Shown here: piece by piece, positions 27,723 through 36,043 of the stretch
Layout of the letters: every line of letters begins with the position of its first letter
How positions within the stretch are numbered: the stretch's first letter is position 1
NCBI GenBank assembly: GCA_016790285.1
Contig: JAEUPJ010000041.1
Location: forward strand, 62,001 to 126,000
From: Roseateles sp.
GTDB lineage: Bacteria; Pseudomonadota; Gammaproteobacteria; Burkholderiales; Burkholderiaceae_C
DNA length: 64,000 nucleotides
Direction of reading: 5' to 3'
The notes under the pieces: model-generated
Told to the model about the DNA's origin: nothing
The model's input: only the letters and a program-made list of their open reading frames with translations
The model's database searches: none
Program-made: the position numbers and the translations under genes

Positions 27723-28954
27723 CAGGCGGGCTCCTCCACCTCTGCAGCCACGGTGCCGGTGTCGGCCAGGGGCAGCGCGGGTCGGGTGAGTCGGTAACGG
27801 GCCAGCGCGGCGGCGCCCACGGCCACGGCGTTGGCGCCGAAGCGGGAGATGCGCACGCTCGGCGGCGGCAGGCTGGCGGCGTTGGCGTAGTCCAGCAGCG
27901 TGTCGAGCGCGGGCTTGAGGAAGGGCTCGCCCAGCTCCACGACCGAGCCGCCGAGCACGATGCTGGCGGGGTCGTAGGCGGTGGCGAGGTTTTGCAGCAG
28001 CACGCCCAGGTACCGGCCCGCCGAGGCGACAGCCTTCACGGTCTCGGCGTCTTCATCCACCAGGTGGGCCCGCACCTCGGCCAGCGAGCGCAGCGCGGCG
28101 TCCTCGCCGCTGCCGTGCAGCATGGCGCGGGTGGCGATCAGCGCTTCGGCGCAGCCGCGGCGGCCGCAGGAGCAGCGCGGGCCACCCAGCTGCAGCACCA
28201 TGTGGCCGACCTCGCCCGCGAAGCCGCGGCTGCCGGTCAGCAGCCGGTCGCCGACGATGACGCCGGCGCCCAGGCCCTGGTTGATGGAGACATACAGCAG
28301 CGGGTCGGACGCGGGCGTGGGGTTGAACTCCATCTCGCCCAGCGCCGCCACATCGGCTTCGTTCTGCAGGAAGAGCGGCGTGCCTTCCAGCGCGGTGCCC
28401 TGGAGCTTGTCCGTGAGCAGCTCGCCGAAGGGGATGTCGCGCCAGCCGAGGTTGGGCGCGAAGTGCAGCACGCCGCGCGCCTCGTTCACGCCGCCGGGCA
28501 GGCCCACGCCGATGCCGAGCACCTGCTGGTGGGCGTCGAGCTGCTTGCGCAGCTTCTGGAGGGCCGTGGCCAGGATGGTGATGCAGGCCCGCACCGTGCG
28601 GCTCGCGCCGAAGCTGGCGACCGTGCAGGCATGGATCTCGCCCGTGAGCGAGGTGGCGACGACGCGCACCGACTCCACGCCCACCTCGGCGCCCAGCAGC
28701 AGCAGCCGGCCGGGGTCGATGAACAGCGGCGTGGGGCGGCGGCCCAGGTCGCCGGTGGCCACGACTTCGCGTTCCACCAACCAGCCTTCGCCGATCAGCT
28801 CGCGCACCAGGCCGCTGACGGTGGACTTGGTCAGGCCCACGGCGCCGGCCAGGTCGGCACGCGACAGCCCCGGGTTGGCACAGAGGTGCCGCACCAGTGC
28901 CATGCGATTGATGACCTTGAGCAGCTGCTGGCTGCCGGCGGTTTCGGCCTGCAT
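27722..28954 (-). CDS. ROK family transcriptional regulator (XylR type)
   Basis: A 410-residue regulator. An N-terminal winged helix-turn-helix (LSRADLAGAVGLTKSTVSGL) is joined to a sugar-kinase-like ROK domain with the zinc signature CSCGRRGCAEAL and GIGVGLPGGVN. ROK repressors of this build, such as Bacillus XylR, leave their operator when they bind xylose or related sugars. The start at 28954 (MQAETAGSQQ) has an AGGAG site 6 nt upstream; an ATG at 28999 would place the protein start over the palindrome and is rejected. It is the first gene of the leftward unit, joined to xylB by TGATG, and is probably autoregulated. It may also act on the divergent halogenase-GH31 unit. Confidence 0.9.
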   Translation of the reverse strand: MQAETAGSQQLLKVINRMALVRHLCANPGLSRADLAGAVGLTKSTVSGLVRELIGEGWLVEREVVATGDLGRRPTPLFIDPGRLLLLGAEVGVESVRVVATSLTGEIHACTVASFGASRTVRACITILATALQKLRKQLDAHQQVLGIGVGLPGGVNEARGVLHFAPNLGWRDIPFGELLTDKLQGTALEGTPLFLQNEADVAALGEMEFNPTPASDPLLYVSINQGLGAGVIVGDRLLTGSRGFAGEVGHMVLQLGGPRCSCGRRGCAEALIATRAMLHGSGEDAALRSLAEVRAHLVDEDAETVKAVASAGRYLGVLLQNLATAYDPASIVLGGSVVELGEPFLKPALDTLLDYANAASLPPPSVRISRFGANAVAVGAAALARYRLTRPALPLADTGTVAAEVEEPA

Positions 28955-29003
28955 GTGTCTCCTGCTGTTGTGGGTGCCATGACGGCTTTGTGAATTCATA
29001 TTA

Positions 29004-29018
29004 GTTCGACCAACGAAC
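29004..29018. promoter_or_regulatory. Palindrome GTTCG-N5-CGAAC, candidate ROK/XylR operator in the divergent control region
   Basis: The 192-bp region between the ROK gene and the halogenase gene contains one clearly AT-rich island (about 28991-29030). In it, GTTCG (29004-29008) and CGAAC (29014-29018) form a perfect inverted repeat, preceded by TTA as in the TTAGTT...AAC half-sites of known XylR-type ROK operators. AT-rich stretches suitable as -10 elements flank it on both sides (TATGAA leftward, TAAATA rightward). The rest of the region shows nothing recognisable. Confidence 0.5.
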
Positions 29019-29146
29019 GAAGTAAATAGGGTGAAAGCACCTATCCGGCGCAGCCATGCCTCACCGAAGATCGCGCCGCCGCCCCGATGCCTCGTTTCGG
29101 GGCGACCCGACCCGGCTCCTGCACCAGACCTGCACACCGCGCGCCC

Positions 29147-30673
29147 ATGTCCGACCCTTCCATCCGCAAGATCGTCATCGTTGGCGGCGGCACCGCCGGC
29201 TGGATGGCGGCCGCGCCGCTCGCGCAGCGCTTCCAGAACGCGGGCCCGCACGGCTGCGAGATCGTGCTGGTGGAGTCGCCCGACATCGGCACCATCGGCG
29301 TGGGCGAGGCCACGCTGCCGCCCATCCGCGCCTACAACCGCACGCTGGGCCTGGACGGCGCGGAGTTCGTCAAGCGCACGCAGGGCAGCTTCAAGCTCGG
29401 CATCGAGTTCCGCGACTGGGGCCGCGTGGGTCACCGCTTCTTCCACGGCTTCGGCGACTTCGGCCCGGCCATCGAGAACCGCTCGCCCTGGCAGCACTGG
29501 CTGCGCCTGTCCAGCATCGTCGACGGGCTGCCGGGCTACGAGGACTGGTCCACCGCCACCGTCATGGCCCGCGGCCATCGTTTCACGCCGCCGGTCGAGG
29601 GGCCGCCGTCGGCCGCCAACGCCTACTCGTTCGCCTACCACTTCGACGCGGGCCTGTACGCCGCCTACCTGCGTGAGTACGCGGTGGCGCGCGGCGCGCA
29701 GCGCGTGGAGGGGCTCATCACCGATGTCGAGCTGCGCCCCGACGACGGCTTCGTCAGCGCCGTGCGGCTGGCCGACGGTCGCCGCATCGAGGGCGACCTG
29801 TTCATCGACTGCTCGGGCTTTCGCGCCCTGCTCATCGGCGGCGCGATGCAGAGCCCCTTCGAGGACTGGAGCGCGCTGCTGCCCTGCAACAGCGCGCAGG
29901 CCGTGCCCAGCGAACGCGTGGAGCCGCTCACGCCCTACACCACCTCCACCGCGAAGGCGGCCGGCTGGCAATGGCGCATCCCGCTGCAGCACCGCACGGG
30001 CAACGGCCACGTCTACTGCAGCCACTTCATCAGCGACGACGAGGCCAGCACCACGCTGCTGGCGGGCCTGGACAGCCCCGCACTCGACACCCCGCGGCAG
30101 CTGCGCTTCACCACCGGCCGGCGCAAGGCGGGCTGGGTCAGGAACGTGGTGGCCATCGGCCTGGCCGGGGGCTTCCTGGAGCCGCTGGAGTCCACCAGCA
30201 TCCAGCTCATCATGGACGGCGTGGGCCGGCTGCTGCAGTTCTTCCCGGACCGCAGCTTCAAGCCGCACCTGGCGGCCGAGTTCAACCGCCGCATGAGCGT
30301 GCAGTACGAGTCCATCCGCGATTTCATCGTGCTGCACTACAAGCTCACCGAGCGGCGGGACAGCGAGCTGTGGCGTTACTGCGCGGCCATGCCCATTCCC
30401 GACACGCTGGCGCACCAGATCGAGCTCTTCCGCGAGGCCGGCCGCGTGGCCATCCTCGACCCCGACGGCTTTGCCGAGCCCTCGTGGGTGTCGCTCTTCT
30501 TCGGCCTGGGCCTCAGACCTGAGCGCCACGACCCCTTCGTCGACCACATCGACCCCGAGGCCCTGCTGCAGCACTTCGCGCGGCTGCGCCAGGCCATCGC
30601 GCAGACGGCTGCAGACATGCCGCTGCATGCCGACTACATCCGCCGGCACTGCGCCGCGTCACCGCTGGCCTGA
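29147..30673 (+). CDS. Flavin-dependent tryptophan-halogenase-like protein, copy 1
   Basis: A 508-residue FADH2-dependent halogenase-family protein. Seen: the FAD motif IVGGGTAGWMAAAPLA, the family lysine in FKLGIEFRDW, the WQWRIPLQHR segment (the W-x-W-x-I-P motif that blocks monooxygenation) and the catalytic Glu in GGFLEPLESTS. The residues needed for halogenation therefore appear intact. Relatives are often found beside TonB-dependent receptors in carbohydrate loci, with unknown natural substrates. It is the first gene of the rightward unit. The start at 29147 gives a normal N-terminus; an upstream start at 29087 would add an unrelated arginine-rich tail. Confidence 0.88.
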   Translation: MSDPSIRKIVIVGGGTAGWMAAAPLAQRFQNAGPHGCEIVLVESPDIGTIGVGEATLPPIRAYNRTLGLDGAEFVKRTQGSFKLGIEFRDWGRVGHRFFHGFGDFGPAIENRSPWQHWLRLSSIVDGLPGYEDWSTATVMARGHRFTPPVEGPPSAANAYSFAYHFDAGLYAAYLREYAVARGAQRVEGLITDVELRPDDGFVSAVRLADGRRIEGDLFIDCSGFRALLIGGAMQSPFEDWSALLPCNSAQAVPSERVEPLTPYTTSTAKAAGWQWRIPLQHRTGNGHVYCSHFISDDEASTTLLAGLDSPALDTPRQLRFTTGRRKAGWVRNVVAIGLAGGFLEPLESTSIQLIMDGVGRLLQFFPDRSFKPHLAAEFNRRMSVQYESIRDFIVLHYKLTERRDSELWRYCAAMPIPDTLAHQIELFREAGRVAILDPDGFAEPSWVSLFFGLGLRPERHDPFVDHIDPEALLQHFARLRQAIAQTAADMPLHADYIRRHCAASPLA

Positions 30674-30688
30674 CATGACGACAACCGA

Positions 30689-30766
30689 ACAAAGCCACAG
30701 AGGCACACAGACGCAGAGGAGACCGGCGGGTGCTGCCTCTGTGCCTCTGTGTCTCTGTGGCTGTGT
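30689..30766. repeat. Dispersed hairpin repeat, copy B (intergenic)
   Basis: Arms at 30689-30718 and 30737-30766, separated by 18 bp, match copy A in length and sequence. It lies in the 187-bp gap between the halogenase and GH31. As RNA it would fold into a long hairpin but has no U-tract. Confidence 0.88.
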
Positions 30767-30860
30767 TTGAACGCGGGTGGGATGACCACCACAGCCTTGA
30801 ACAACGCCGCGCAGGCGCATGCCATGCCTGCCCGACCCTGGAGACAAGAAGGACCGATTC

Positions 30861-33131
30861 ATGAAGTTCACTGACGGACAGTGGATGCTTCAGCCGGGCG
30901 TCGCCGCGCACTACGCGGCCGAGGCCTACGCGGTTGAAGCCCACCCAGACCGCCTCGTCGTGCTCGCCACGACCCGCCCCATCAAGCACCGCGGCGACAC
31001 GCTGCAGGGCCCCACGCTCACCGTCACGCTCAGCTCGCCGCTGCCGGGCGTCATCCGCGTGAGCGTCGAGCACTACACGGCTTCCTCGCCGCCGCGCCTG
31101 CACATCCCGATGGTCGGCGCCACTCAGCCGGCCGTGCAGGTCACCGAGACCGACACGCATGCCACGCTCACTTCCGGCGCCATCTCGGTGGACGTGAAGA
31201 AGGGCGAAGGCTGGAACCTCGTCTTCCGCGAGGGCAGCCGCATCCTCACCAAGAGCGACTGGCGCAGCCTGGGCTACATCCAGTGGGGCGCAAAGGGCAA
31301 CCACGTGCACGAGCAGCTCACGCTGGCCGTGGGCGAGAACGTCTACGGCCTGGGCGAGCGCTTCACGCCCTGGGTCAAGAACGGCCAGGTGGTGGAGAAC
31401 ACCAACAAGGACGGCGGCACGGCCTGCGAGCAGGTCTACAAGAGCGTGCCGTTCTACCTGACCAACCGCGGCTACGGCGTGCTCGTCAACGAGGCGGGCC
31501 CGGTGTCCTTCGAGGTCGGCTCCGAGAAGGTCGCCCGCGTGCAGTTCAGCCGCGAGGGCGAGAGCCTGGACTACTGCGTCATCGCCGGCCCGACGCCCAA
31601 GGATGTCGTGTCCCGGTTGACAGCGCTGACAGGCCGCGCCCCGCTGCCCCCGGCCTGGAGCTTCGGCCTGTGGATGACGACCTCGTTCACGACCCAGTAC
31701 GACGAGGCCACCGCCACCCACTTCATCGACGAGATGAAGCGGCGCGACCTGCCTTTGTCGGTGTTCCACTTCGACTGCTTCTGGATGCGCGAGTTCCAGT
31801 GGTGCGATTTCGAGTGGGACCGCCGCGGCTTCCCCGAGCCCGAGGCCATGCTCGAGCGCCTGCACGCCAAGGGCCTGAAGATCAGCCTCTGGATCAACCC
31901 CTACGTCGCGCAGAAGTCGCCGCTGTTCGCCGAAGGCGTGAAGCACGGCTACTTCATCCAGCGTGACAACGGCCGGACCTTCCAGACCGACCAGTGGCAG
32001 CCCGGCATGGCCATCGTGGACTTCACGAACCCCGCGGCCAAGGCCTGGTACCAGGGTCACCTGCGCCGCCTGCTGGCCACGGGCGCCGACTGCTTCAAGA
32101 CCGACTTCGGCGAGCGCATCCCGAGCGAGGGCGTCAAGTACTTCGACGGCTCCGACCCCGTCGAGATGCACAACCTCTACGCGCTCAAGTACAACGAGGC
32201 GGTGTTCGAGCTGCTGCAGGAGGTGCAGGGCAGCGACGCCATCGTGTTTGCCCGGTCCACCTATGCCTCGGGCCAGCGCTTCCCGGTGCACTGGGGCGGC
32301 GACTGCTGGAGCACCTTCGAGTCCATGGCCGAGAGCCTGCGCGGCGGCCTCTCGCTCACGAGCTGCGGCTTTGCGTTCTGGAGCCACGACATCGGCGGCT
32401 TCGAGGGCAACCCGCCGCCGGCCGTCTACAAGCGCTGGATCCAGTTCGGCCTGATGTCCTCGCACAGCCGCCTGCACGGCAGCAGCAGCTACCGGGTGCC
32501 ATGGCTCGTGGACGAAGAAAGCTGCGACGTGCTGCGCGTCTTCACGCGGCTCAAGCACCAGCTCATGCCCTACCTCTACGCGAAGGCGCACGAGGCCACG
32601 CAGACCGGTGTGCCGCTGATGCGCGCCATGCTGCTGGAGCACCCCGGCGACCCGGCCTGCGCGACGCTGGACCGCCAGTACCACCTGGGCGAGAGCCTGC
32701 TGGTGGCACCGGTCTTCACCGAGAGCGGCGAGGTGGAGGTCTACCTGCCCGACGGGACCTGGACGCACCTGCTGTCCGGCGAGAAGAAGGCGGGCGGGCG
32801 CTGGTACCGCGAGCAGCATGGCTTCCTGTCCATGCCGCTGTACGCGGCGCCGGGCAGCGTCATCGCCTGGGGCGCCGAGACCGAGAAGCCCGACTACGAC
32901 TACGCCCGCGGCACGGTGCTGCGCGTGTTCGAGCTGGCCGACGGCGCGAGCGCGGCCTTCACGGTGGTGGGGCTCGATGGCCAGGTGGCCGCACGCGGCA
33001 CGGTCAGCCGCGCGGGCGCCCGCTACACCGCGCAGGTGAGCGAAGGCGCGCTGCGCGACTGGGCGCTGGACGTGGATGGCCGCCGCAGCCCGGTGCTGGC
33101 CGAAGGCGCCTCGCTGAGCTGGGGCGCCTGA
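30861..33131 (+). CDS. yicI: GH31 family alpha-xylosidase, YicI type
   Basis: A 756-residue cytoplasmic enzyme (no signal peptide) that removes alpha-1,6-linked xylose from the non-reducing end of xyloglucan oligosaccharides such as isoprimeverose. It resembles Escherichia coli YicI along its whole length: MKFTDGQWMLQPGV, VYGLGERFTPWVKNGQVVE, VFHFDCFWMREFQWCDFEWD, the nucleophile Asp in CFKTDFGERIP and the acid/base Asp in HWGGDCWSTFESMAESLRGG. The start at 30861 follows AAGAAGGA. Its presence with GH35 and GH95 is the strongest sign that the locus targets xyloglucan. Confidence 0.95.
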   Translation: MKFTDGQWMLQPGVAAHYAAEAYAVEAHPDRLVVLATTRPIKHRGDTLQGPTLTVTLSSPLPGVIRVSVEHYTASSPPRLHIPMVGATQPAVQVTETDTHATLTSGAISVDVKKGEGWNLVFREGSRILTKSDWRSLGYIQWGAKGNHVHEQLTLAVGENVYGLGERFTPWVKNGQVVENTNKDGGTACEQVYKSVPFYLTNRGYGVLVNEAGPVSFEVGSEKVARVQFSREGESLDYCVIAGPTPKDVVSRLTALTGRAPLPPAWSFGLWMTTSFTTQYDEATATHFIDEMKRRDLPLSVFHFDCFWMREFQWCDFEWDRRGFPEPEAMLERLHAKGLKISLWINPYVAQKSPLFAEGVKHGYFIQRDNGRTFQTDQWQPGMAIVDFTNPAAKAWYQGHLRRLLATGADCFKTDFGERIPSEGVKYFDGSDPVEMHNLYALKYNEAVFELLQEVQGSDAIVFARSTYASGQRFPVHWGGDCWSTFESMAESLRGGLSLTSCGFAFWSHDIGGFEGNPPPAVYKRWIQFGLMSSHSRLHGSSSYRVPWLVDEESCDVLRVFTRLKHQLMPYLYAKAHEATQTGVPLMRAMLLEHPGDPACATLDRQYHLGESLLVAPVFTESGEVEVYLPDGTWTHLLSGEKKAGGRWYREQHGFLSMPLYAAPGSVIAWGAETEKPDYDYARGTVLRVFELADGASAAFTVVGLDGQVAARGTVSRAGARYTAQVSEGALRDWALDVDGRRSPVLAEGASLSWGA

Positions 33132-33137
33132 GCGGCC

Positions 33138-33161
33138 ACCCGCCCGGCAACCCGCCCGGCA
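33138..33161 (+). repeat. 12-bp tandem duplication (ACCCGCCCGGCA x2)
   Basis: Two perfect copies lie head to tail at 33138-33149 and 33150-33161, just after the GH31 stop codon, in the 92-bp gap before GH2. No function is evident. Confidence 0.6.
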
Positions 33162-33172
33162 ACCCCAAACCC

Positions 33173-33200
33173 GGCGGCCGCATTCGAATGCGCGGCCGCC
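33173..33200. other. 28-bp near-perfect palindrome between GH31 and GH2
   Basis: GGCGGCCGC (33173-33181) and GCGGCCGCC (33192-33200) flank ATTCGAATGC, whose core ATTCGAAT is itself a palindrome. Apart from two extra bases the whole 28 bp is symmetric. It is followed by a normal Shine-Dalgarno for GH2, not a T-tract. It could be a protein-binding site or an mRNA hairpin. Confidence 0.55.
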
Positions 33201-33223
33201 GGCCCATTGCCTGAGGAATGCCC

Positions 33224-36043
33224 ATGAACTGGCTCGTTGTCCGCGTGGTCCTGACCGGGGTGCTGCTGGCCCTGGCCGGCCTGGTGCAGGCGGCCCCGCG
33301 CGAGCGGCTGTCGCTCGACCAGGGCTGGCTCTTCCACCGGGGCGATGTGGTGGCGCCGCCCATCAAGGGCCATGGCGCGTCCTACAACAGCGCCAAGGCC
33401 GGTGGCGCCGTGGGTGCGGCAGCACCCGACCACGACGACTCCGCCTGGCGCCGCCTGGACCTGCCGCACGACTGGGCCGTGGAAGGCGGCTTCGACCCCA
33501 CCGAGAACATCTCGCAGGGCTACCGCGCCCGCGGCATCGGCTGGTACCGGCGCTACTTCCGCCTGCCGGCATCCGACCGTGGCCGCCACATCGAGCTGCA
33601 GTTCGACGCCATTGCCACGCACAGCACGGTCTGGGTCAACGGCATCGTCGTCAACCGCAACTGGTCGGGCTACAACGGCCGCTACATCGACATCACGCCC
33701 TACCTGCGCTACGGCGAGGACGTGAACACCATCGCCGTGCGCGTGGACGCCGAGGCCCAGGAGGGCTGGTGGTACGAAGGCGCCGGCATCTACCGCCACA
33801 CCTGGCTCGTCAAGCGCGACGCCGTGCACATCGCCACCGACGGCATCCACGCCAACCCGGTGAGCCGCGACGGGCGGCGCTGGTCGCTGCCGGTGGAGGT
33901 CGAGGTGCAGAGCAGCGGCCGCGCGGCGCAGGATGCCGAGCTCGACGTGCGCCTCATCGACCCCGCCGGCCGCGAGGTGGCGCGCGGCGCCGCCCGCGTG
34001 CGCGTGCCGGCGCTGGGCAGCCGCACGGCCCGGCTGCAGCTTGCCGTGGCCAGGCCGCAGCTGTGGACGCTGCGCGACCCGCGCCTGTACCGCGTGCGCG
34101 CCGTGCTGAAGGCCGCGGGCCAGCCGCTGGACGAGGCCGAGACGCACACCGGCTTTCGCACCCTGCGCTTCGACGCCGACCGCGGCTTCTTCCTGAACGG
34201 CGAGCCGCTGAAGCTGCAGGGCGTGTGCATCCACCAGGACCACGCCGGCGTGGGCGTGGCCGTGCCCGAGGCCGTCTGGGCCTACCGCCTGCGCCGCCTC
34301 AAGGAGATGGGCGTCAACGCCATCCGCTTCGCCCACAACGCGCCGGCGGCCGAGGTGCTGGACCTGGCCGACCGCATGGGCTTTCTCGTCATGGACGAGA
34401 ACCGCAACTTCAACCCCTCGCCGGACTACCTCCAGCAGCTGACCTGGCTGGTGCGCCGCGACCGCAACCGGCCCAGCGTGATCCTGTGGTCGGTGTTCAA
34501 CGAGGAGCCCATGCAGGGCACCGAGGTGGGCTTCGAGATGGTGCGCCGCATGGTGGCCGCCGTGAAGGCGCTGGACACCACGCGCCCCGTCACCGCCGCG
34601 ATGAACGGCGGGCTGTTCGCGGATGTGAACGTCTCGCAGGCCGTCGACGTGGTCGGCTTCAACTACCAGATCGGCGAGTACGACCGCTTCCACCGCGCCA
34701 ACCCCCGGCTGCCGCTGACGAGCTCCGAAGACACCTCTGCCTTCATGTCCCGCGGCGAGTTCCGCACCGACTGGAAGGCCCACGTCATGGCCTCCGACGA
34801 CACCGAGGCCGCCTACTGGGGCAACACCCACCGCCAGGCCTGGCGGGCCATCGCCGAGCGGCCCTTCATCGCCGGGGGCTTCGTGTGGACGGGCTTCGAC
34901 TACCGCGGCGAGCCCACGCCCTTCGAATGGCCGAGCGCGGGCTCGGTGTTCGGCGCGATGGACCTGTGCGGCTTTGCCAAGACCGCCTTCTGGCTGCACC
35001 GCGCGCAGTGGACGAAGCTCGCCGATGCCGCCGTCGTGAAGATCGCGCCGCACTGGAACTGGCCGGGCGAAGAGGGGCGCGTGCAGCGCGTGCTGGTGCT
35101 CAGCAATGCGCCGCGCGTGCGACTGCTGCTCAATGGCCAGGCGGTGGGCGAGCGCGACGTCGACCCCTACGAGATGGTGACGTTCGACGTGCCCTACGCG
35201 CCGGGGCGGCTGGAGGCCGTGGCGCTGGCCCAGGGCGCGGAGCTGGCGCGCGACGTGGTGCAGACCAGCGGCCCGGCGGCGCGCCTGGTGCTGACGCCCG
35301 ACCGCAGCGGCATGCAGGGCGACGGGCTGGATGCCATGCCCGTCACCGTGAGTGCCGTGGACGCGCAAGGCCGGCCCGTGCCGACCGCGCAGCAGCAGGT
35401 GCGCTTCGAGATCACGGGGCCGGCCCGCATCATCGGCGTGGGCAATGGCGACGCCAACTCGCACGAGCCCGAGAAGGGCAGCGAGCGCAGCCTCTACAAC
35501 GGGCTGGCCCAGGTGCTGCTGCAGGTGCAGCCGGCGGGCAGCGGCACCGTCACGCTGCGTGCGCTGGCGCAGGGGCTGCAGCCCGCCGAGGTCACGCTGG
35601 CCGTGCAGGCGGCGCCGCAGCCGCCGGCCGTCGCCCCGGCCGAGCCGCTGACCCAGCTGCTGTACTGGCGCATCTCGCCAGCCCAGGCCGCGCGGCCCGA
35701 CCCCAACGTCGTGCTCGCCGAGAACGACATGAACACCTGGGGTTGGGGCGAAGTGCCCATCCGCCAGGCGGCCGAGGCCGCATCGTGGCGGCTGTACCGC
35801 ACCGATCTGAAACTGCGTGCTGACCTCAACGACGGCCAGGCGACGTTGAACTTCCGCGAACTTGCCGGTCGCGCGGAGGTGTGGCTGGCCGGCGTCAAGC
35901 TCGGTGAGAAGACGAACGCCGAGCCGGCCCCGTTCTCGGTGACCGTGCCGGCCGGTGCTGTGCAGCGGCAGCTGACCGTGCTGATCGCGTCCGACCCGGC
36001 CCAGCCTTCAGGCCTGCGCGGCAAGGTGACGGTGACGCGATGA
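33224..36043 (+). CDS. GH2 family beta-galactosidase-like enzyme, exported (copy 1)
   Basis: A 939-residue exported enzyme with signal MNWLVVRVVLTGVLLALAG. Order of domains: sugar-binding jelly-roll (GWYRRYFRLP, ATHSTVWVNGIVVNRNWSGY), Ig-like, (beta/alpha)8 barrel, then extra beta-domains including an Ig-like 'big' module (ITGPARIIGVGNGDANSHEP) and a C-terminal galactose-binding-like stretch. The acid/base Glu is in WSVFNEEPMQG; the nucleophile is probably in LTSSEDTS. The start at 33224 was chosen because GAGGA lies 6 nt before it; the ATG at 33218 has no room for a ribosome site. The stop overlaps the next GH2 start as ATGA. Confidence 0.88.
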   Translation: MNWLVVRVVLTGVLLALAGLVQAAPRERLSLDQGWLFHRGDVVAPPIKGHGASYNSAKAGGAVGAAAPDHDDSAWRRLDLPHDWAVEGGFDPTENISQGYRARGIGWYRRYFRLPASDRGRHIELQFDAIATHSTVWVNGIVVNRNWSGYNGRYIDITPYLRYGEDVNTIAVRVDAEAQEGWWYEGAGIYRHTWLVKRDAVHIATDGIHANPVSRDGRRWSLPVEVEVQSSGRAAQDAELDVRLIDPAGREVARGAARVRVPALGSRTARLQLAVARPQLWTLRDPRLYRVRAVLKAAGQPLDEAETHTGFRTLRFDADRGFFLNGEPLKLQGVCIHQDHAGVGVAVPEAVWAYRLRRLKEMGVNAIRFAHNAPAAEVLDLADRMGFLVMDENRNFNPSPDYLQQLTWLVRRDRNRPSVILWSVFNEEPMQGTEVGFEMVRRMVAAVKALDTTRPVTAAMNGGLFADVNVSQAVDVVGFNYQIGEYDRFHRANPRLPLTSSEDTSAFMSRGEFRTDWKAHVMASDDTEAAYWGNTHRQAWRAIAERPFIAGGFVWTGFDYRGEPTPFEWPSAGSVFGAMDLCGFAKTAFWLHRAQWTKLADAAVVKIAPHWNWPGEEGRVQRVLVLSNAPRVRLLLNGQAVGERDVDPYEMVTFDVPYAPGRLEAVALAQGAELARDVVQTSGPAARLVLTPDRSGMQGDGLDAMPVTVSAVDAQGRPVPTAQQQVRFEITGPARIIGVGNGDANSHEPEKGSERSLYNGLAQVLLQVQPAGSGTVTLRALAQGLQPAEVTLAVQAAPQPPAVAPAEPLTQLLYWRISPAQAARPDPNVVLAENDMNTWGWGEVPIRQAAEAASWRLYRTDLKLRADLNDGQATLNFRELAGRAEVWLAGVKLGEKTNAEPAPFSVTVPAGAVQRQLTVLIASDPAQPSGLRGKVTVTR

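Noticed and set aside
30634-30825. Small open frames with TETQRHR-like peptides around repeat copy B
   Set aside because: They are translations of the inverted repeat itself and lack other support.
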